A stretch of DNA of 64,000 bases from Paramecium pentaurelia (taxonomy: Eukaryota; Ciliophora; Oligohymenophorea; Peniculida; Parameciidae). Each line of letters opens with the position of its first letter. Position 1 is the first letter of the stretch. The stretch lies in contig CAJJDO010000012.1 in the NCBI GenBank assembly GCA_905183005.1, positions 652,481 through 716,480 of the forward strand, in the 5' to 3' direction. The notes beneath the pieces are model-generated. The model did not search any database. It had not been told where the DNA came from and was given only the letters and a program-made list of their open reading frames with translations. Positions 48,804 to 62,157 of the stretch are shown here, in pieces. A program made the position numbers and the translations under genes.

Positions 48804-51800
48804 ATGATATAAAATTGGATTGGAAAATTATTATTTAATATTTGTGGAGATCTAGTTGAAGTATTATATATAATTCTATATAAATTAAGGATTTCCCTAA
48901 TAATGAAATTGAAATAAATAAATGGTAAGGAGTTGGTGAAAAAAGAAATATTAAATTTAAATAGAACAAAGTAAGAGAATGGATGATGGAATATTTTGGA
49001 TTAAATGTAGATGTTAAAAGAGCTGAAATTGAATTATTATAATTTAAAATACCTTGGAATAGAATTTGGAAAGAACCTACTAAAATACTAGTAAAAGATG
49101 CATTTATTTGTGTATAAACTAGAGAAGAATTCTCTGTTGAATTGATGCGTCTATAATATTAAAGTGATCTAAAAGATTTTATTGAGCATTGCTATAAGAA
49201 ACTCTTTAATAATTTTACAAATACAAAAAAACAAAGTAAACTTAAAAGAGTACTTAAAAATTTCTTTTCTGAAATGATTATACTAGAAGTGTAAAACTTC
49301 CATCTCAGATTAGAGGATGAAAATAATGCTGTAAAACACAATCGTGTAGCATTAGGAGTTTTATTTAAAACATTAACTTTACAACCCTCTTATAATGTAG
49401 TATCTGTAAAATCGATATAGTCATAAAAAAATGAATAAGAAATTAAAAGAAAATTAGATTTTTCAGTTGAAGCTTTAAGTATGTATTTAAAAATTGAACC
49501 TACTTCTAAATAATCTAATAATTTATCTCCTGATTATGTAGAATAACAAGTAATAATATTTATCCATTATTATAGAATGTTATCATAGATCCGTTATCAT
49601 TTCGAATACTTATACATACTAATCTAACATAATAAGAAGAAATTCCTTTAAAATATATTGAAATTCAATTTGGTGATGATGTAATAATATAATTAATAAT
49701 CTTAGATTAAAATAAATATTGATAATTAATAATTTTAAACAATTCTCAAATTATTAAAATTAAGAGATTGGTATTGTTAATAAGGAGATCATTTATAATA
49801 TAGACCTTAATATAAATCTAGTCCTAAAGATAATCCTTTTGAATGGCTTCTTTATTGGAAATAAATTGTCACAATAATTAGATGTAGAATAAACAAATAA
49901 AAAATAAATCTTAAATCTAAAATGAGAAATGATTTGGTTAAATACATTATTGTGGATTTTCTTCATTAATAATATTAACAAAATGATGATAATAAATATT
50001 TTATTGATGAATAAATGATATTATATACAGATATAATGTAAAATAAACAATAAATAGAAGATAAATTACTCTAAGAAGAAATTGAATTTGTATTCTATAA
50101 AGTAAATAAAATATTAAACTCACCTGAATAATTAAAAGAAATATTAGTAAAAATGAATTTAGAATAACCTTAATAATAAGAGAAAAAATAAACTATTTGG
50201 TCTTATTTTTGGAAATAAAAGTAATAACCTGAAGAAGGTACAGAATTTCAATCTAAATACGAAAAATTATATACATAAATAAGCTAAAATGAAAATAGAT
50301 GTTTAAAAAGATTAGAAATATAAATTTCAAATATATTGGTATTATTTTATTTTATTTAGATAAACTTAAAAATAGCATAAGAAAGATCCACTGTTTTTAT
50401 GAAAATAGAATTAAAGGAATCACTATTGTAATATGAGTCATTTCTAAAAATCAGAAAATTTATTTTGAAACTTAAAAGAATTACAGCATATGATTGTTTA
50501 AATCCAAATAAAGATTTTTAAACTATATTTTCCTATCATTCCTATATTGAAAGATCTTAGAGGAATTAATATTTAAGTTAGGAATAATCATAAATAGAAA
50601 TTTCATTTGAATATAATAAAGAAGTTAATAAATCGCTTTTTAAAGTCAAATCATTACCTCATTTAATGTCCTTAAATGATACAGTTTTAGCACGTCTGCA
50701 GCCATTCCTAAAATAATTAAGAAAAAATGATTATTTTTATGACATTGTCTTTATAAGTTAAGGTAATTTCAAGAAAAGTGAATTCATAAATGTGATATCA
50801 AATTTATGCAAAGCAAATAGTTTAATAATAGATATCAATATATCTCATGTTACAATTAGAATTCCTGAAAGTGCAATCAAAACTAATTGTCCAGTCCTTG
50901 AAATCACTCTTGAAAACTATCTATTATAATTTCTTAATACAGTTACATAATAAATAAATAAATTTGCTATTAACTTTTAATATGTTGAAAAGAATTGTAA
51001 ATAATCAATTCACATCTTGTAACCAGTTTCTATTACAACTAAGGTTGTTTAATATTAAAATTAAGATGAATAAAATAAATTAACTGAACTAACAGATCTA
51101 GTATTAGAAAATAAAATTAGTGATATATTTATAACTATTCCTATATTGAAAACTGATTTTTTTAAGAATTTTGTTTATAATGTATTAGGAACTTTAGATA
51201 ATTTAAAGAAGATATCTATCTTTTTATAAAAGGAAGATTCTGTTAATTAATCATCATCAGTTAATTCTGTTAATAGAAGAAAAAGATCTAGATCTTGGTC
51301 TTAATAAAGAGATTAATCATCAAGAAGGGAAGATTGTTCATCTTAAACTAGTGAAATTTATTATGATGCTGAAGAATTCATTAATATTCCCTTCATTTAA
51401 TCAATTACTTAAAGTAGATAACAAGTATCTCCTTAAGAAAAGAGAGAAGAAATGTTAAAGAAATGGAATAAAATAAGAATTAATTTGAATTATTTGGTTA
51501 ATAAAATATTTAAAGAAGCTGATCCAAAAATTAGTTAATTTTTAGAATCTTTAAGATTAAAAGCAGTTTTTGAATTATAAAAATTTTAAATTAAAGTTGC
51601 AATTTAAAAAAATAATGATAGAAACTCATATTTTTATATTGATAATATTAATGTAACTATTGAAAAAGCTTTTAAAGTAAAACATTTTGGATTTCAACTA
51701 TAAATAAATACAATAACATTATCAATTTATAAATTGCATTAATTGAAATAACTAAAAAAATATTCAGGTCCATAATCAGATGATATAATGGCTCATATAA

Positions 51801-54800
51801 ATGAAGATATGCTCAATTTACTCCCTTTTTTATTAAGAATTAAAGAGTTATAAATTTATTATTTAATTTCAGTCAAAGAGATAAAATTAGAATTATAAAA
51901 TATCAAAGATACTAATTCAAATTATCTAACAACATGTTTAAGTAATTTCAATCTTTAAAGTTAATTGCCTTTTAAAATTATGTATAAAGAAAAATTATCA
52001 GATAAACCTTTTTTTTTAGAAATTAATAATTCTGTATCTTCATGGGATACAACTTGTGATTGCAAATTTATATTGAATATATTATATTACAATGGAAAAC
52101 TCAAATTATATGAACCTATTTTAGATACTTGTGAGGCAATAATTACTTTTTAAAAAAGTTCTGAGGAGCTATGTTTTGAAACAAAATTTAACTAATTGCT
52201 ATTTAATATAACACCATAACTAATATTCACTCTTTATTCATTGAATCAACATTCATTATAAATTAAGTAATTTTTATTGTAAGATTTAAATGCTTCATAA
52301 GATTAAATAGTTGTTTAAAAATAAACATTGACATAGAAATTCGAAATTGAAATTGAACATGATAATGCAAAATTATTAGTAGATTAAATTGAAATTTAGC
52401 ATTCTTAACACTATAAAACTAAATATAGAATATAATTATAGACTGCTAGTTCAGATGATGAAATATCTAATGAAAAAACAAACTAAAATTCAAGACATGT
52501 GACTTTTCATGATTAAGATCCATCTCCATTAATGAAATAATAAACTCCAAATTTTAAAAAACAAACTTCTTTATTAGAAGAAGAAATCCTTTTAGATTAA
52601 TCAAATGAGAAAGATACAATTAAAAGAATTGCTAGTGAAATAGATGTTTCTGAGAAGTAGCGTTTTGTAACTGAAATTTTAGGAGATTACTTACCTATTG
52701 AATAGAGCACTAAATACATTTTTGTTAATCTAACTGTTCAAAAATTATTATTTAATTTAAATGGAATTGAATAATACATAAATGAAAAAGAAAGCAAATT
52801 TGTTAGATGTACTGAAGTTATGGCATTTAAAATTACATCTTAAAGAAATTTTTATAGATATAGTTCTTTAATTAAAACAAAAGAAGAAAGAACTTATTTT
52901 TTGAAAACAGATAATAGGGATCATAAATTAAAGACAATTTATTATTTATTATCAATAATAAATAGAAATTAAAATCAAATTATCATTTATTAAATTGAAT
53001 AATTACCAAAAGCACCATATTTGATAAAAAACAAATGTTCATAATTAATTATATTCTATTAATAAAATTTTGAAAAATAATAATGTGTTTTAGAACCAGG
53101 AAAATCTTCTGGATTCTGTTGGGAAGATCCATTTTAGGCTCCATAATTATAATTAGAAATTCATTATGAGGGACAAACAAAAAGGTTTTTAATAGATATT
53201 GATAGATTTAATAATTAAGAATTGTAAATTGATAAACAATTGGATTCGACTATTGATAAAGAATATAGTTTAGAAATATTTAATGATGGATTATAAAAAG
53301 TGATTGTATTAGCTGAGGCTTAGTCTTTAAAAAAGAAAAAAAAATCATATAAAATAACATGTGATTTGATAGGATTTTCATTTATTGATGAATGGGAAAT
53401 TTTATATGCTGAAATAAATAACACTTATTATATTTAATAATAATAATAAACTGATATAGTAACTTATTAGATTTCTGCTGAAAATATTTAACTTGATGCA
53501 TGTGGACTACCAATACCAAAAAGATAATTATATATTGTAAATAATTAAATTAATAATTTTAATAAATCAGTTGGATAAAAAAAATCAATAACCTAATCTT
53601 AATAAATATAAGATACTACAAGTGGTCTAAGGGAATAATTAAAATTAAAAATAAAGTAAAAAACAATCTCTGAAATTTTGGTACACTTAAAATATGTGAA
53701 AATAAGAATTCCAAATTATAAAATCATAATAGATAGCAATTTATTATTATAAGTTTTTTCGTTTATTAAACACACAAAATTGCTTTTAGATGCTTTTAAT
53801 ACTCCTAAATAAAAATCAAAATCCCTTTTATTATAATAATCATTTGAAAAGCTTAACAATTCAAATATTAGTGATAAATAAATTTAAATTTAACCTAAAA
53901 AAATTCATATTGATAAAGTTATAATAAGACCCTTTTCTGTAAAAATGAGGTTTAAGAATTTATTGAATATGGAATAAGAACTTAAAACATTACATCATCA
54001 AGCAGGGTAATTAATTATTTCTTTATTTTTAGATTGATCACTTTCGTACTTAATCAATTTCAGTAATTGAATCTTGAATTTTAGCAATATATAAAAACAG
54101 ATTATTAATAATTTATGGATGCAAATTATGAGCTTCATATTAAGGCTTTATTTAATGTTTTTGGTGAGTCAATAAATCAATAAGTATTGTATTTTTATAT
54201 ACTTAGATAAGATGCTAAGTAAACCCGACTAATTTCTTAAAAAATTAAGGAAATTTAGCCAAGCAATTCCTCACAGAATTAAAAAATTTATAAAGTGAAA
54301 TGGATAAAAACGATATATTTTAAGGTGGCTTACCAGTTAAATTTCAATTATTATAAACCTTTTGTGTTATAAGTAAATCACTTTATGATGCTGCTTAAGA
54401 GACTTTTGTATCTGTTTTATTAGGAATTGGGAAATATTGTGAAACATCCCAACCTGATTAAACAATTCAAAGAACATCCTTTTCAAATAAATTATCAAAA
54501 CTGTTTAGAAAAGTTTCTGATTTTTAATTTAAAAGTTAAAATACTTTAGAAATATCTTTTCAAATGTTAATTTCTAAATTAAAAACTAGGAGATATCCTA
54601 AATATATTCATAAAAACAGATAAATCACTTCATACAATGAAGATTTATCTAAATTTTAATTATATAGATTATGGAAATTAGGATTGGATTAATAATTTGA
54701 TCATTTTTAATTGTCTTTGAATTGCTACTTATTTTTATCAAATCAATTATTCATATTATTGGATACTTAATATAATTAAATATTATTAGAGATGAATTAA

Positions 54801-55043
54801 AGAATGTTTTAATCAATAACAAACACTAATTCCACTTGTGTTATAAAATATTAGAAATCTAATGTTAATAAGTAAGAAGGAGACGATGATATTGGTATGA
54901 AGTAATTAAAAGTAGAAAAACTTATGCTAAACTTTACAATAGACGAAAAAATATTATAATCAATAACTCATATAATCAAATCTAATTTAGAAATTCTTAA
55001 TGTAAAAGAAAATAAAATATTTAGTATTATGATGTTAATTTGA
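48804..55043 (+). CDS. VPS13: VPS13-like bridge lipid-transfer protein
   Basis: ATG 48804, TGA 55041-55043. Removing introns of 29 nt (after GDLVE), 26 nt (near 54009) and 23 nt (near 54183) leaves exactly 2054 codons. The N-terminus is chorein-like (WIGKLLFNICGDLVE, then ELLQFKIPWNRIWKEPTKIL), followed by repeating-beta-groove sequence made of long alternating hydrophobic strands. The SHR-BD/VAB-type region near residues 1430-1480 contains PGKSSGFCWEDPFQAPQ, a VPS13 hallmark. The C-terminal part (GGLPVKFQLLQTFCVISKSL) is followed by helical sequence. At 2053 residues it is shorter than yeast VPS13 (about 3,100). These proteins bridge membrane contact sites and carry phospholipids in bulk between ER, mitochondria, endosomes or forming autophagosomes. 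It ends 47 bp before the convergent formin stop. Confidence 0.88.
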
Positions 55044-55090
55044 AAATTTTATTGTTTTATATTATATTTAATTATTAATAAAGCAAATAT

Positions 55091-58000
55091 TCATTACTAT
55101 TATTATTCTCGTTGCTATTTTATATTCTTTTTTATTTTTGCCAAAGACTTTAAACTTCGGAATCTCATTTCTTGTACTTACTATTTATAAGACTTTCTTT
55201 CTTCAATTTGTTTTATTACACTATTTTCTACTTCACCATTATTTTCACCTATATCCTAATCTTTCAAATTCTTTTTAAGCTCAGTTTGTTGTACATAAGA
55301 ATTTATTTGATCAATTGCCTTTTTCCTTTAGGTTTCTTCATCAATTATTCTAATGAATTTCTTTTATTCAATTAAATTTTCAATCATTTGGGATAATTCA
55401 GTAAAAAAATAATCAGAATCTACTTTTTTTGGGTCTTCAAAAAATGCCTCACAAATATCATTAAATTATTAATTAACCTTAGAATAAAGTTCATTTAGAT
55501 TTTATTTTTGACATAATTCTAAATTATCTACTTTGATTTTATCTGAATATTTGATTATTAATTTTTTTTCTTATTCTTATTTTTCAATCTACTTTTTAAT
55601 ATTTATTAGTGAAACTTTTGATAATTTTTTTAATTATTGTAAATTAAAATCTTCCTCCCCTATTAATTCCCCTTCATTTTATTCAGCCATTCTAAGTATA
55701 AGACTAAGAAAATTAATTTTAGAAGAATTATTTGACTTAATTGGAGCAATCTTACTAAATTCAGATAGTTTAAATCCATAAGAATCTTTATTTGAGGAAC
55801 TATTCAAATAATTTATTCCGGCTAAAATGTAACATAATAGCTTTTTTAATTTCACATTGGATTGAATAGATTAAATCTATTCCTCTATTAATTTTAATTC
55901 ATTCTAAATTTCATTTTGACTTTAATTTAATAAAATTTGAAACACTATAATTCTTTCATAATAATTTTCTATTTGGATTAAGTTATATAAAAAGAGTTCA
56001 GGTCTGTTCAACACACTTATATTTTCAATTTTCTTAAATTCTTAGATTTCTTGTATTGTTGGAAGTATTTGAATTAAACTTTCAATATCATCAGAAGTAA
56101 ACTTCGAATAGTTCATTTCTTTTATATAATTAATCATATCATCCATTTTAATTTTAATTTTAACTAAAATTAATTCAATATTTCTCGATCTATCTAATGT
56201 CAAAACCTATTACTATTTTATCTTAATTTAAGAAGAGCTAGGTAATGAAATTGCAATCTTAGATTAATTCTTTTAAAAGTGCTTATCCAATTCTTCAAAT
56301 TTTAGTTCAATTTTAGAATCATCAAGAGTTTAAAATATATTACTCTTCATTTATTTAATTTCTGTTATGCCAACGCAGATTAATTGTTAAGTAGGTTTTC
56401 TTCTTTGTCTAATATCCTTTTTATTTTAAACTTAAACTGTCTTTTAAGGAGGTGGAGGAGGAGGTGGTGGTGGTGGTGGCAATGATGGAGGAACTGAAGG
56501 AGCACTTTTTTATACAGGTAGAGAACAGCTCATTAAGACAGGTGTTTCCTTATTTTATTCGCTAGGGTGAATCTACAAAGAACCATCAATCTTTTATAAA
56601 AGAATCGTTTCATCTAATCCCTATAGCTGGGTGACTGAATCAGATGATTATTAATTATCTATGCGCTTCTAATACATATTTAAAGCTTATTTTAGCTTAT
56701 ATAAGACACTTTAGGTTTGCTTCACTAATAAATAAATCTAATTTTATACATTATGTTTGGTAGACAATTTTTTATGTTTAAAAATCATTTAATTGTCTTT
56801 TTAAGTCTTCTATCTAAATTTCTTAGTTATTATATTCATCTAAACAGTTTTAAGCTACTATTTATAATATTTTTGTGATTATATTTTTACCATAAACCTC
56901 TGCTTATGATAAGAATCTTTAAAGTTTTTTCATGCATTCATGAATGCCGCATTATTGATTAAAATCTGAAGAGAAGTGTTATAAACTTAACAAAAATTAC
57001 TCTGGAAATACAACTTAGGCTAATTGAACATTACCAACTGAAACTCTATTAATAGGTTAAGATTTTGGATTGTATGAAATTCTAAATTGATTAATTGATT
57101 CCCTAATATTTGGTTCCCCTGACTCTAATAAAGTCTCAAAGGCAGATATATGCTTAATTATGATATTATTTAAGTCATTAGAATTTTCCTTAATTCCCAC
57201 TAAAATTGAATAATCCTCTTAAAAAACTAATAAATTATCTTCTAACTTTTTCTTTATATCTTAAAATATTAATTCTACACCATGAACTAATAACAACTAT
57301 TTTAATTGAATTTTCTCGTTAGATAGTTCAACAAAATTATTTATAAATGATAATATGGCTGCAATCTAATAAAATCTATATATAAATATATCTTACAAGT
57401 TTCTTATCTGAGGATGTTTCCAGTTACTATATTGTTTAAAGTAAACAAAATTCTTAACTCTACTTTTTCATTAGTGATTCTATCAATTAATATCCATTAA
57501 TTTATCTCCAAGATATTTTTTCATATTATTAGTATATTTAAGCTAATATCTAACTATTTGGTATTTTGATTATTCGTGATAAATTATTTGTTAAAGTTAT
57601 TAATTACTATTATTCTAGTGTTTTCCCTAAAAAAAGCAAATTGCCTTATAGCATTACATATAACTTATCATAAATATTCAGAGTATTTCTATTTAAACTT
57701 AGATATTCAATTTATTTTTATACAATCGGAAATGCATAGGGTATTAATTAATTAGTTAATAGCTCATCATTTAAACCTATCAGTGCTTTTATTTCTTAAT
57801 AAAAAGAAATATAGATTAATAAATCAGAATCTTAATTTAGATTATTTATCAAAGGATTTTCATTAATTAGAGCATAATAATGCAGAACTAATAACAATTA
57901 TTTTTATTTCAGATTTAAGTTTGAAAACTTCTTTTTTTCTAGATTTGTATCAGAAAGTATTTAATCAAATATTTCTTCAAAATTATCTACATTAATTTAA

Positions 58001-58101
58001 AACTTTGGAGGTTAGTTTATGTTTTTAATGTTCAATTATTTTCCTCGAAACATATAAGAATATTATGTCGAATTCGAGGATGATTAAAGTTCATTCCCCA
58101 T
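55091..58101 (-). CDS. Formin (diaphanous-type GBD/FH3-like, FH1, FH2)
   Basis: ATG is the complement of 58099-58101 (MGNELQSSSNSTQYSYMFRG), TGA of 55091-55093. The N-terminal half is a helical armadillo-like region compatible with a GTPase-binding/FH3 domain. The FH1 is short: PSLPPPPPPPPPPP, with essentially a single proline run. FH2 follows: the LDRSRNIELILVKIK region, IESLIQILPTIQEI, LNRPELFLYNL, CYILAGINYLNSSSNKDSYGFKL, FLSLILRMAE, and a coiled C-terminus with EMRFRSLKSLAKIKK and a final Gln run. A 31-nt intron near 57390 and another near 56690 are needed to keep frame. FH2 dimers nucleate and processively elongate actin filaments using profilin-actin recruited by FH1. A basic Lys/Arg C-terminal stretch could be a DAD-like autoregulatory motif, but that is a guess. 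Confidence 0.9.
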
Positions 58102-58271
58102 TTTATTAATATAAAATTTATACTAAAATTATACATTCTTAAGATGACATATAATGAAAGCTCTTAATCAATCAATATTAAAATGAGACTTTTTATATAG
58201 ATAAATAAATTAGAAACTAATTTTCTAACTAAAAGATGAGACGATAAAATTTTTTATTTAAAACTTAATGA
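58102..58271. other. Upstream flank of formin, nothing seen
   Basis: Short AT-rich segment preceding the formin start codon, with no coding frame of note. Confidence 0.4.
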
Positions 58272-58308
58272 AAATTTTCATCAATTAACATCGATTAGGA
58301 AGAACAAA

Positions 58309-58364
<56 letters not shown>

Positions 58365-59045
58365 TGTGTATAATATCTCAAATAGGAACATGAAGAACAA
58401 AATATCTATTAATATATATTTAGAATAGCGATTATATCATCTTCATTAAAATCATCTATTCCTTTGTTTGAACATAGGAGACAATCACCAAAAATAATTG
58501 ATTATAATACTTAAAATCAATAAGACCTGCAAAAAAAATTGCCTAAAAATGAAAAGAAATTATGTTTAACTCTAAAACCAAATGTCGGCCTTTCTAAATT
58601 TAGTTATTAACAATTTCAGGAATAATTTGGGCTTACATAGGGAAAAAAAGGTCAATTGGATAAAAAAATATCTAAATTTCTTACTCCCTTTAAAAAATAT
58701 GATTAGAAATCCAATAAAAAATATTTAGGATTAAAATTATTAAAAGTTAATTTAATTTATTAAATAATTAATACTATTTCATTTTCTTAATCAAGTTATT
58801 CTATATAATGGTTGTAAATTTATTACAATTTTTAGAAGTATATAATTNTTATTTAAAGTATAATTTAACAATTGCCTGAAAAACTATAAAAATTATTTAT
58901 GGATTCATAGTTCAAAGAGTATAAATATGGGAAATCTTAATTAAACATTACATAAATATTTGTATCATTTTAAGATAATACTTAAAGAAAAAAATTTAAG
59001 TTAAGCGAAAATATAGGCTTAATTTGCATTCTGACATATAAGTGA
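58272..59045 (+). CDS. Possible unrecognised protein containing one N
   Basis: A frame without TGA from 58272 to TGA 59043-59045, which passes through the microsatellite as poly-Ile; the true start is therefore probably downstream of it, but no ATG is present in this frame before 58450. The best-looking part (58452-58720) reads SSIPLFEHRRQSPKII, LCLTLKPNVGLSKFSYQQF and FGLTQGKKGQLDKKISKFL, with basic and Pro/Gly residues spaced as in real proteins. After about 58740 it becomes Ile/Tyr-rich and crosses an N at 58849. A second plus frame in the same DNA is also open, which weakens the case. No family is recognised; it may be an exon or a gene fragment. Confidence 0.3.
58311..58363. repeat. (TAA/ATA)n microsatellite flanked by a 14-bp direct repeat
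   Basis: About 17 perfect trinucleotide units. The 14-mer GAAGAACAAAATAT occurs at 58299-58312, just before the tract, and again at 58392-58405, about 30 bp after it. The flanking repeat may reflect slippage or a local duplication that included the microsatellite. Confidence 0.85.
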
Positions 59046-59478
59046 AAAAAATGTGTTTTCCTGAATTTTTTAATTAGCTAAATTAGCTTACGAGGAAGTT
59101 AGCTATTCAAACTTTATAAACTATGATTTCTTAAATAAATGAAAATATAATAAAATACTTTTTTTAATTATAATTCATTATCAGAATATAAATATAATAG
59201 GGAATTACTTTAAGTATATAGAGTATATTCATGCCTATTATTGAATTATTATTGTATTAATTTATCGAAATAGTATAAATTGATTATTTTAGAGTATCTT
59301 CAAAGTAGATTCATTGAAAAATTCAAATAAATACTCTCAATCAAGATAATTTCCCATAATTATTTAATTTTCACATCCATATAGCGATTGCATAAAAATA
59401 AATTGATGAGTTTAATAAATTAACAATATTGAATCACATTAAGAATAACTCCATAAATTATAAAAATCATTAATAGTT

Positions 59479-60257
59479 TCAAAATTAATCAAGCCAGGAT
59501 AGCTATAATTATATCAAAAATTAAATTAACAATCTGGAGATAAGGATAATAAAATAAATCTTAGGAAGTAATTGCAAAAATTTTTGGACTTATTGTAATT
59601 GGGAAATCAAAATCAATAAATTATTTATTTAAGCTATTTAAATTAAAAAATGATGATGATAAAAGTATAATTATTGAATAATTCTAAAAATATAAGGCAT
59701 ATACAATAAAAGTATTTGTTCCTTTTACAATTGATCATATTTTAGTTGAAGTAAGTAAATCTAATCATATTAAAAAAGCAGGTTTTGATTATGAATATAT
59801 TATTTGAATTAATAAGAATTCATTGTTATAATAGCAATCTACCTAAATTGTGTAGATAATTTAAAAACAAATTGATATTAAAACAATTATACAAAGGATT
59901 AATTATCACAGATAAACCTTTAATACTTCCATTTATATATAATTACTTCATTATTTTTAGATAATGTACCAAAATGTGTTTTATTTGATGACATTGATAT
60001 AAATTCTATAATAATAATCTTAATGACTTACAATTCCCTTTTTTTCTGCATATTTCTTCACATTAATTGATTAATTACACATTTGGAATTTAAGGTTGCA
60101 TTTTACACGTTAATTAAGTTTCTGATAAAAGATTCTCCATATGATATTCATAAAATTCTCCTTCTGCTGTTGGGTACAAAGAAATTTCTTATTCTTTGTT
60201 GAATTAAGCACAAGCAAATATTTAGATCACTTTAATATTTAAGAGTATTATAATCAT
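59479..60257 (-). CDS. Possible secreted protein, N-terminal half convincing
   Basis: ATG is the complement of 60255-60257. The first about 20 residues (MIIILLNIKVIQIFACAQ) form a signal peptide. Next come EQEISLYPTAEGEFYEYHME, LTCKMQPQIPNVQLINQC and CEEICRKKGN. A canonical 26-nt intron (60006-60031, GTAAGTCATT...TATAG on the minus strand) then joins to FISMSSNKTHFGTLSKNNEV and a beta-rich continuation. The frame stays open to TGA at the complement of 59479-59481, 251 codons in all, but the last about 90 residues are Leu/Gln/Ile-rich and look like non-coding or wrong-frame sequence. The pattern recalls a family of secreted beta-propeller-like ciliate proteins, but this is a memory-based impression. 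The gene may be 3'-truncated, or an intron may have been missed. Confidence 0.5.
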
Positions 60258-60537
60258 TTGATTTAAAAATATTATTGGATTTTAATATATTTTATATAAA
60301 ATTATTTTGAATTAAGCAATTTCTTTAATCAAATTTCAATTAAGTAATTATGAAAACAAAGATCTCTTTATATAATTTGATTAATATTAGAAATAATACA
60401 TTTTTTTAAGTTACTATCCAACAATATTATATATTTTACATTTGATGTAACAGAACAATAATTAAATAAAGTTCCTCTATAAACATTAATATTATATGAT
60501 CTTTTCTTTAATAAAATTATTTTTTCTCATAATATTA

Positions 60538-61188
60538 TCAAATATTGAAAAATAGTAATAATTTTTGAAAAATCTAATCTATTAATTCTATAGTATTTTC
60601 ATTATTCTCTTGTATAGCTAAATCAGATTCTTTGAATCTAAATTTATCTAATTGATAAAAATCTATTAATTATCAATAAAATCTTTAATTATTTTTATTA
60701 TTGATAAGACTTTTCTATCTTTATTATATATTGTGCAGAAAACTTCTCAATCACTTCTCTTTATTTTAATTTTCATATTCTTAATATCCTAAAATATTGC
60801 TCAATCTTGTTAGAATACTAAAATATCAATAATATCTTAATCCTATGTTACTCAAATGAATTATTAATCATTAATAAAACTAATTCTGCTTCTTTTAAGT
60901 ATATTTCTTATTTGATGCATCAATTCCACATGATAAAAAGGGAGTCTCAGATCAATTATAATTTTATGCAAGTATGTATTAATGTTGTTCTTTTAAAGCA
61001 TATGTATAATTAAGTTAATTATTTAAAAAGTTTAAACTTAAAAAACTTATTGATTTGTCATCACTACCATATATTAGTTCATCTTCTCTTTAATTCAATA
61101 TGAAGCAATTAATTTTAACTTTATGACATTTATAAACTTTAGAATTCCATTAATTGATATCAACCTATTGGGAGAAATGATCTACTTA
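60538..61188 (-). pseudogene. WD40-repeat gene relic
   Basis: On the minus strand, the stretch around 61000-61180 reads KVYKCHKVKINCFILNQRED and ELIYGSDDKSISFLSL, the typical 'H-x-x-x-I-N-x-x-x-x-x ... GSDDKSIxFW' pattern of Paramecium WD40 repeats. The same frame then meets TGA at the complement of 60952-60954, after which SETPFLSCGIDASNKKYTQ continues as the next expected blade, so the stop interrupts a recognisable repeat. Further TGA codons follow. A last open piece (FRFKESDLAIQENNENTIEL) ends at the complement of 60538-60540. No start codon or full propeller remains. Most likely a decayed WD40 gene fragment; a missed intron around the first TGA is the alternative. Confidence 0.45.
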
Positions 61189-62157
61189 TCAGCAGAACCT
61201 GAAATAAAGTTATTTATGAATTTACTATTAACTAGAAATTTAATATTAAGATTGATAACTTAAAACTAAACTAGTTCGTTAAAAAAAACTAACTTATTCT
61301 AAATTTTCGTTTTAAATTTAATAAAAATATTCAAAAATAATCCAAATTTTATAAATATTAATTAGTGCATATATATAACTAATTAATTCTAAATATAAGA
61401 AGCAAACTTTTTTCATTAAAATAAATTAGTACATATAATAAATAAGTACTTGTACTTTTTTAACTTATTTTCTTAATATTATTTTTATTTTATAAAAATA
61501 ATATTAAAATAAACTTTATTTTTTTACATATATTTGCAACATACTTAACTTAATTGTAAAATTTTTTTTACATTTTATAAAACAAAATCTAATTTCATTA
61601 AAATAAAAGACTAAATATTATTAACTAACCTGTTCTAAATTTTTGTTTAATATTACAATAATATTTACATATGATCTTTAACTTCTCAAAATATAGGATT
61701 ACATATATAATTATAATATTCTTAAAATTTTGAGTTACAATTAAATCACATTAAGGATAATTCTATTATTTATATCTTATTAAATCAATATCATATTAGA
61801 ACGTTATCTTTCAATTTCTCCTGAAACATATATGATGCTTTTATGTAAAATAATATGTATTAGTCAAAAATGGAAAATATGAATGGAAGATTGATAGATT
61901 ATTTTTCTGGTCTTAAAAAGTGATTTTTTTGATCTTAAGCAATTATAAATCTAATAACACTAATAACTGATATCAACTTAATCCTAATTTAAAATATTTA
62001 TAATTTCTTAAAGTATAGGTTTCAATAAATTTTTTTGTCATAATGAATAATTGAAGAATGAGAAAAAAAAAGAGAAACCTTAAGAAAAGTAGGAGCATTA
62101 CAACTTATCATAGAAAATATATTTATATGATTAATTATAAATTGATATAAAAATACT
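61189..62157. other. Intergenic, extremely AT-rich, with one diverged internal repeat
   Basis: No coding frame is convincing on either strand. A 29-bp segment at 61287-61315 (AACTAACTTATTCTAAATTT...) recurs in diverged form at 61622-61650 (TAACTAACCTGTTCTAAATT...), about 335 bp downstream. The proximal end should contain the promoter of the ARF-like GTPase gene. Confidence 0.45.

Noticed and set aside
55172..55781. Plus-strand hydrophobic ORFs
   Set aside because: Antisense of the formin C-terminus and FH2 domain, which is clearly coding on the minus strand.
59530..59807. Plus-strand ORF with a P-loop-like GLIVIGKSKS
   Set aside because: Several frames are open here, no other GTPase/ATPase motif follows, and the opposite strand carries a better-supported signal-peptide gene extending into this area.
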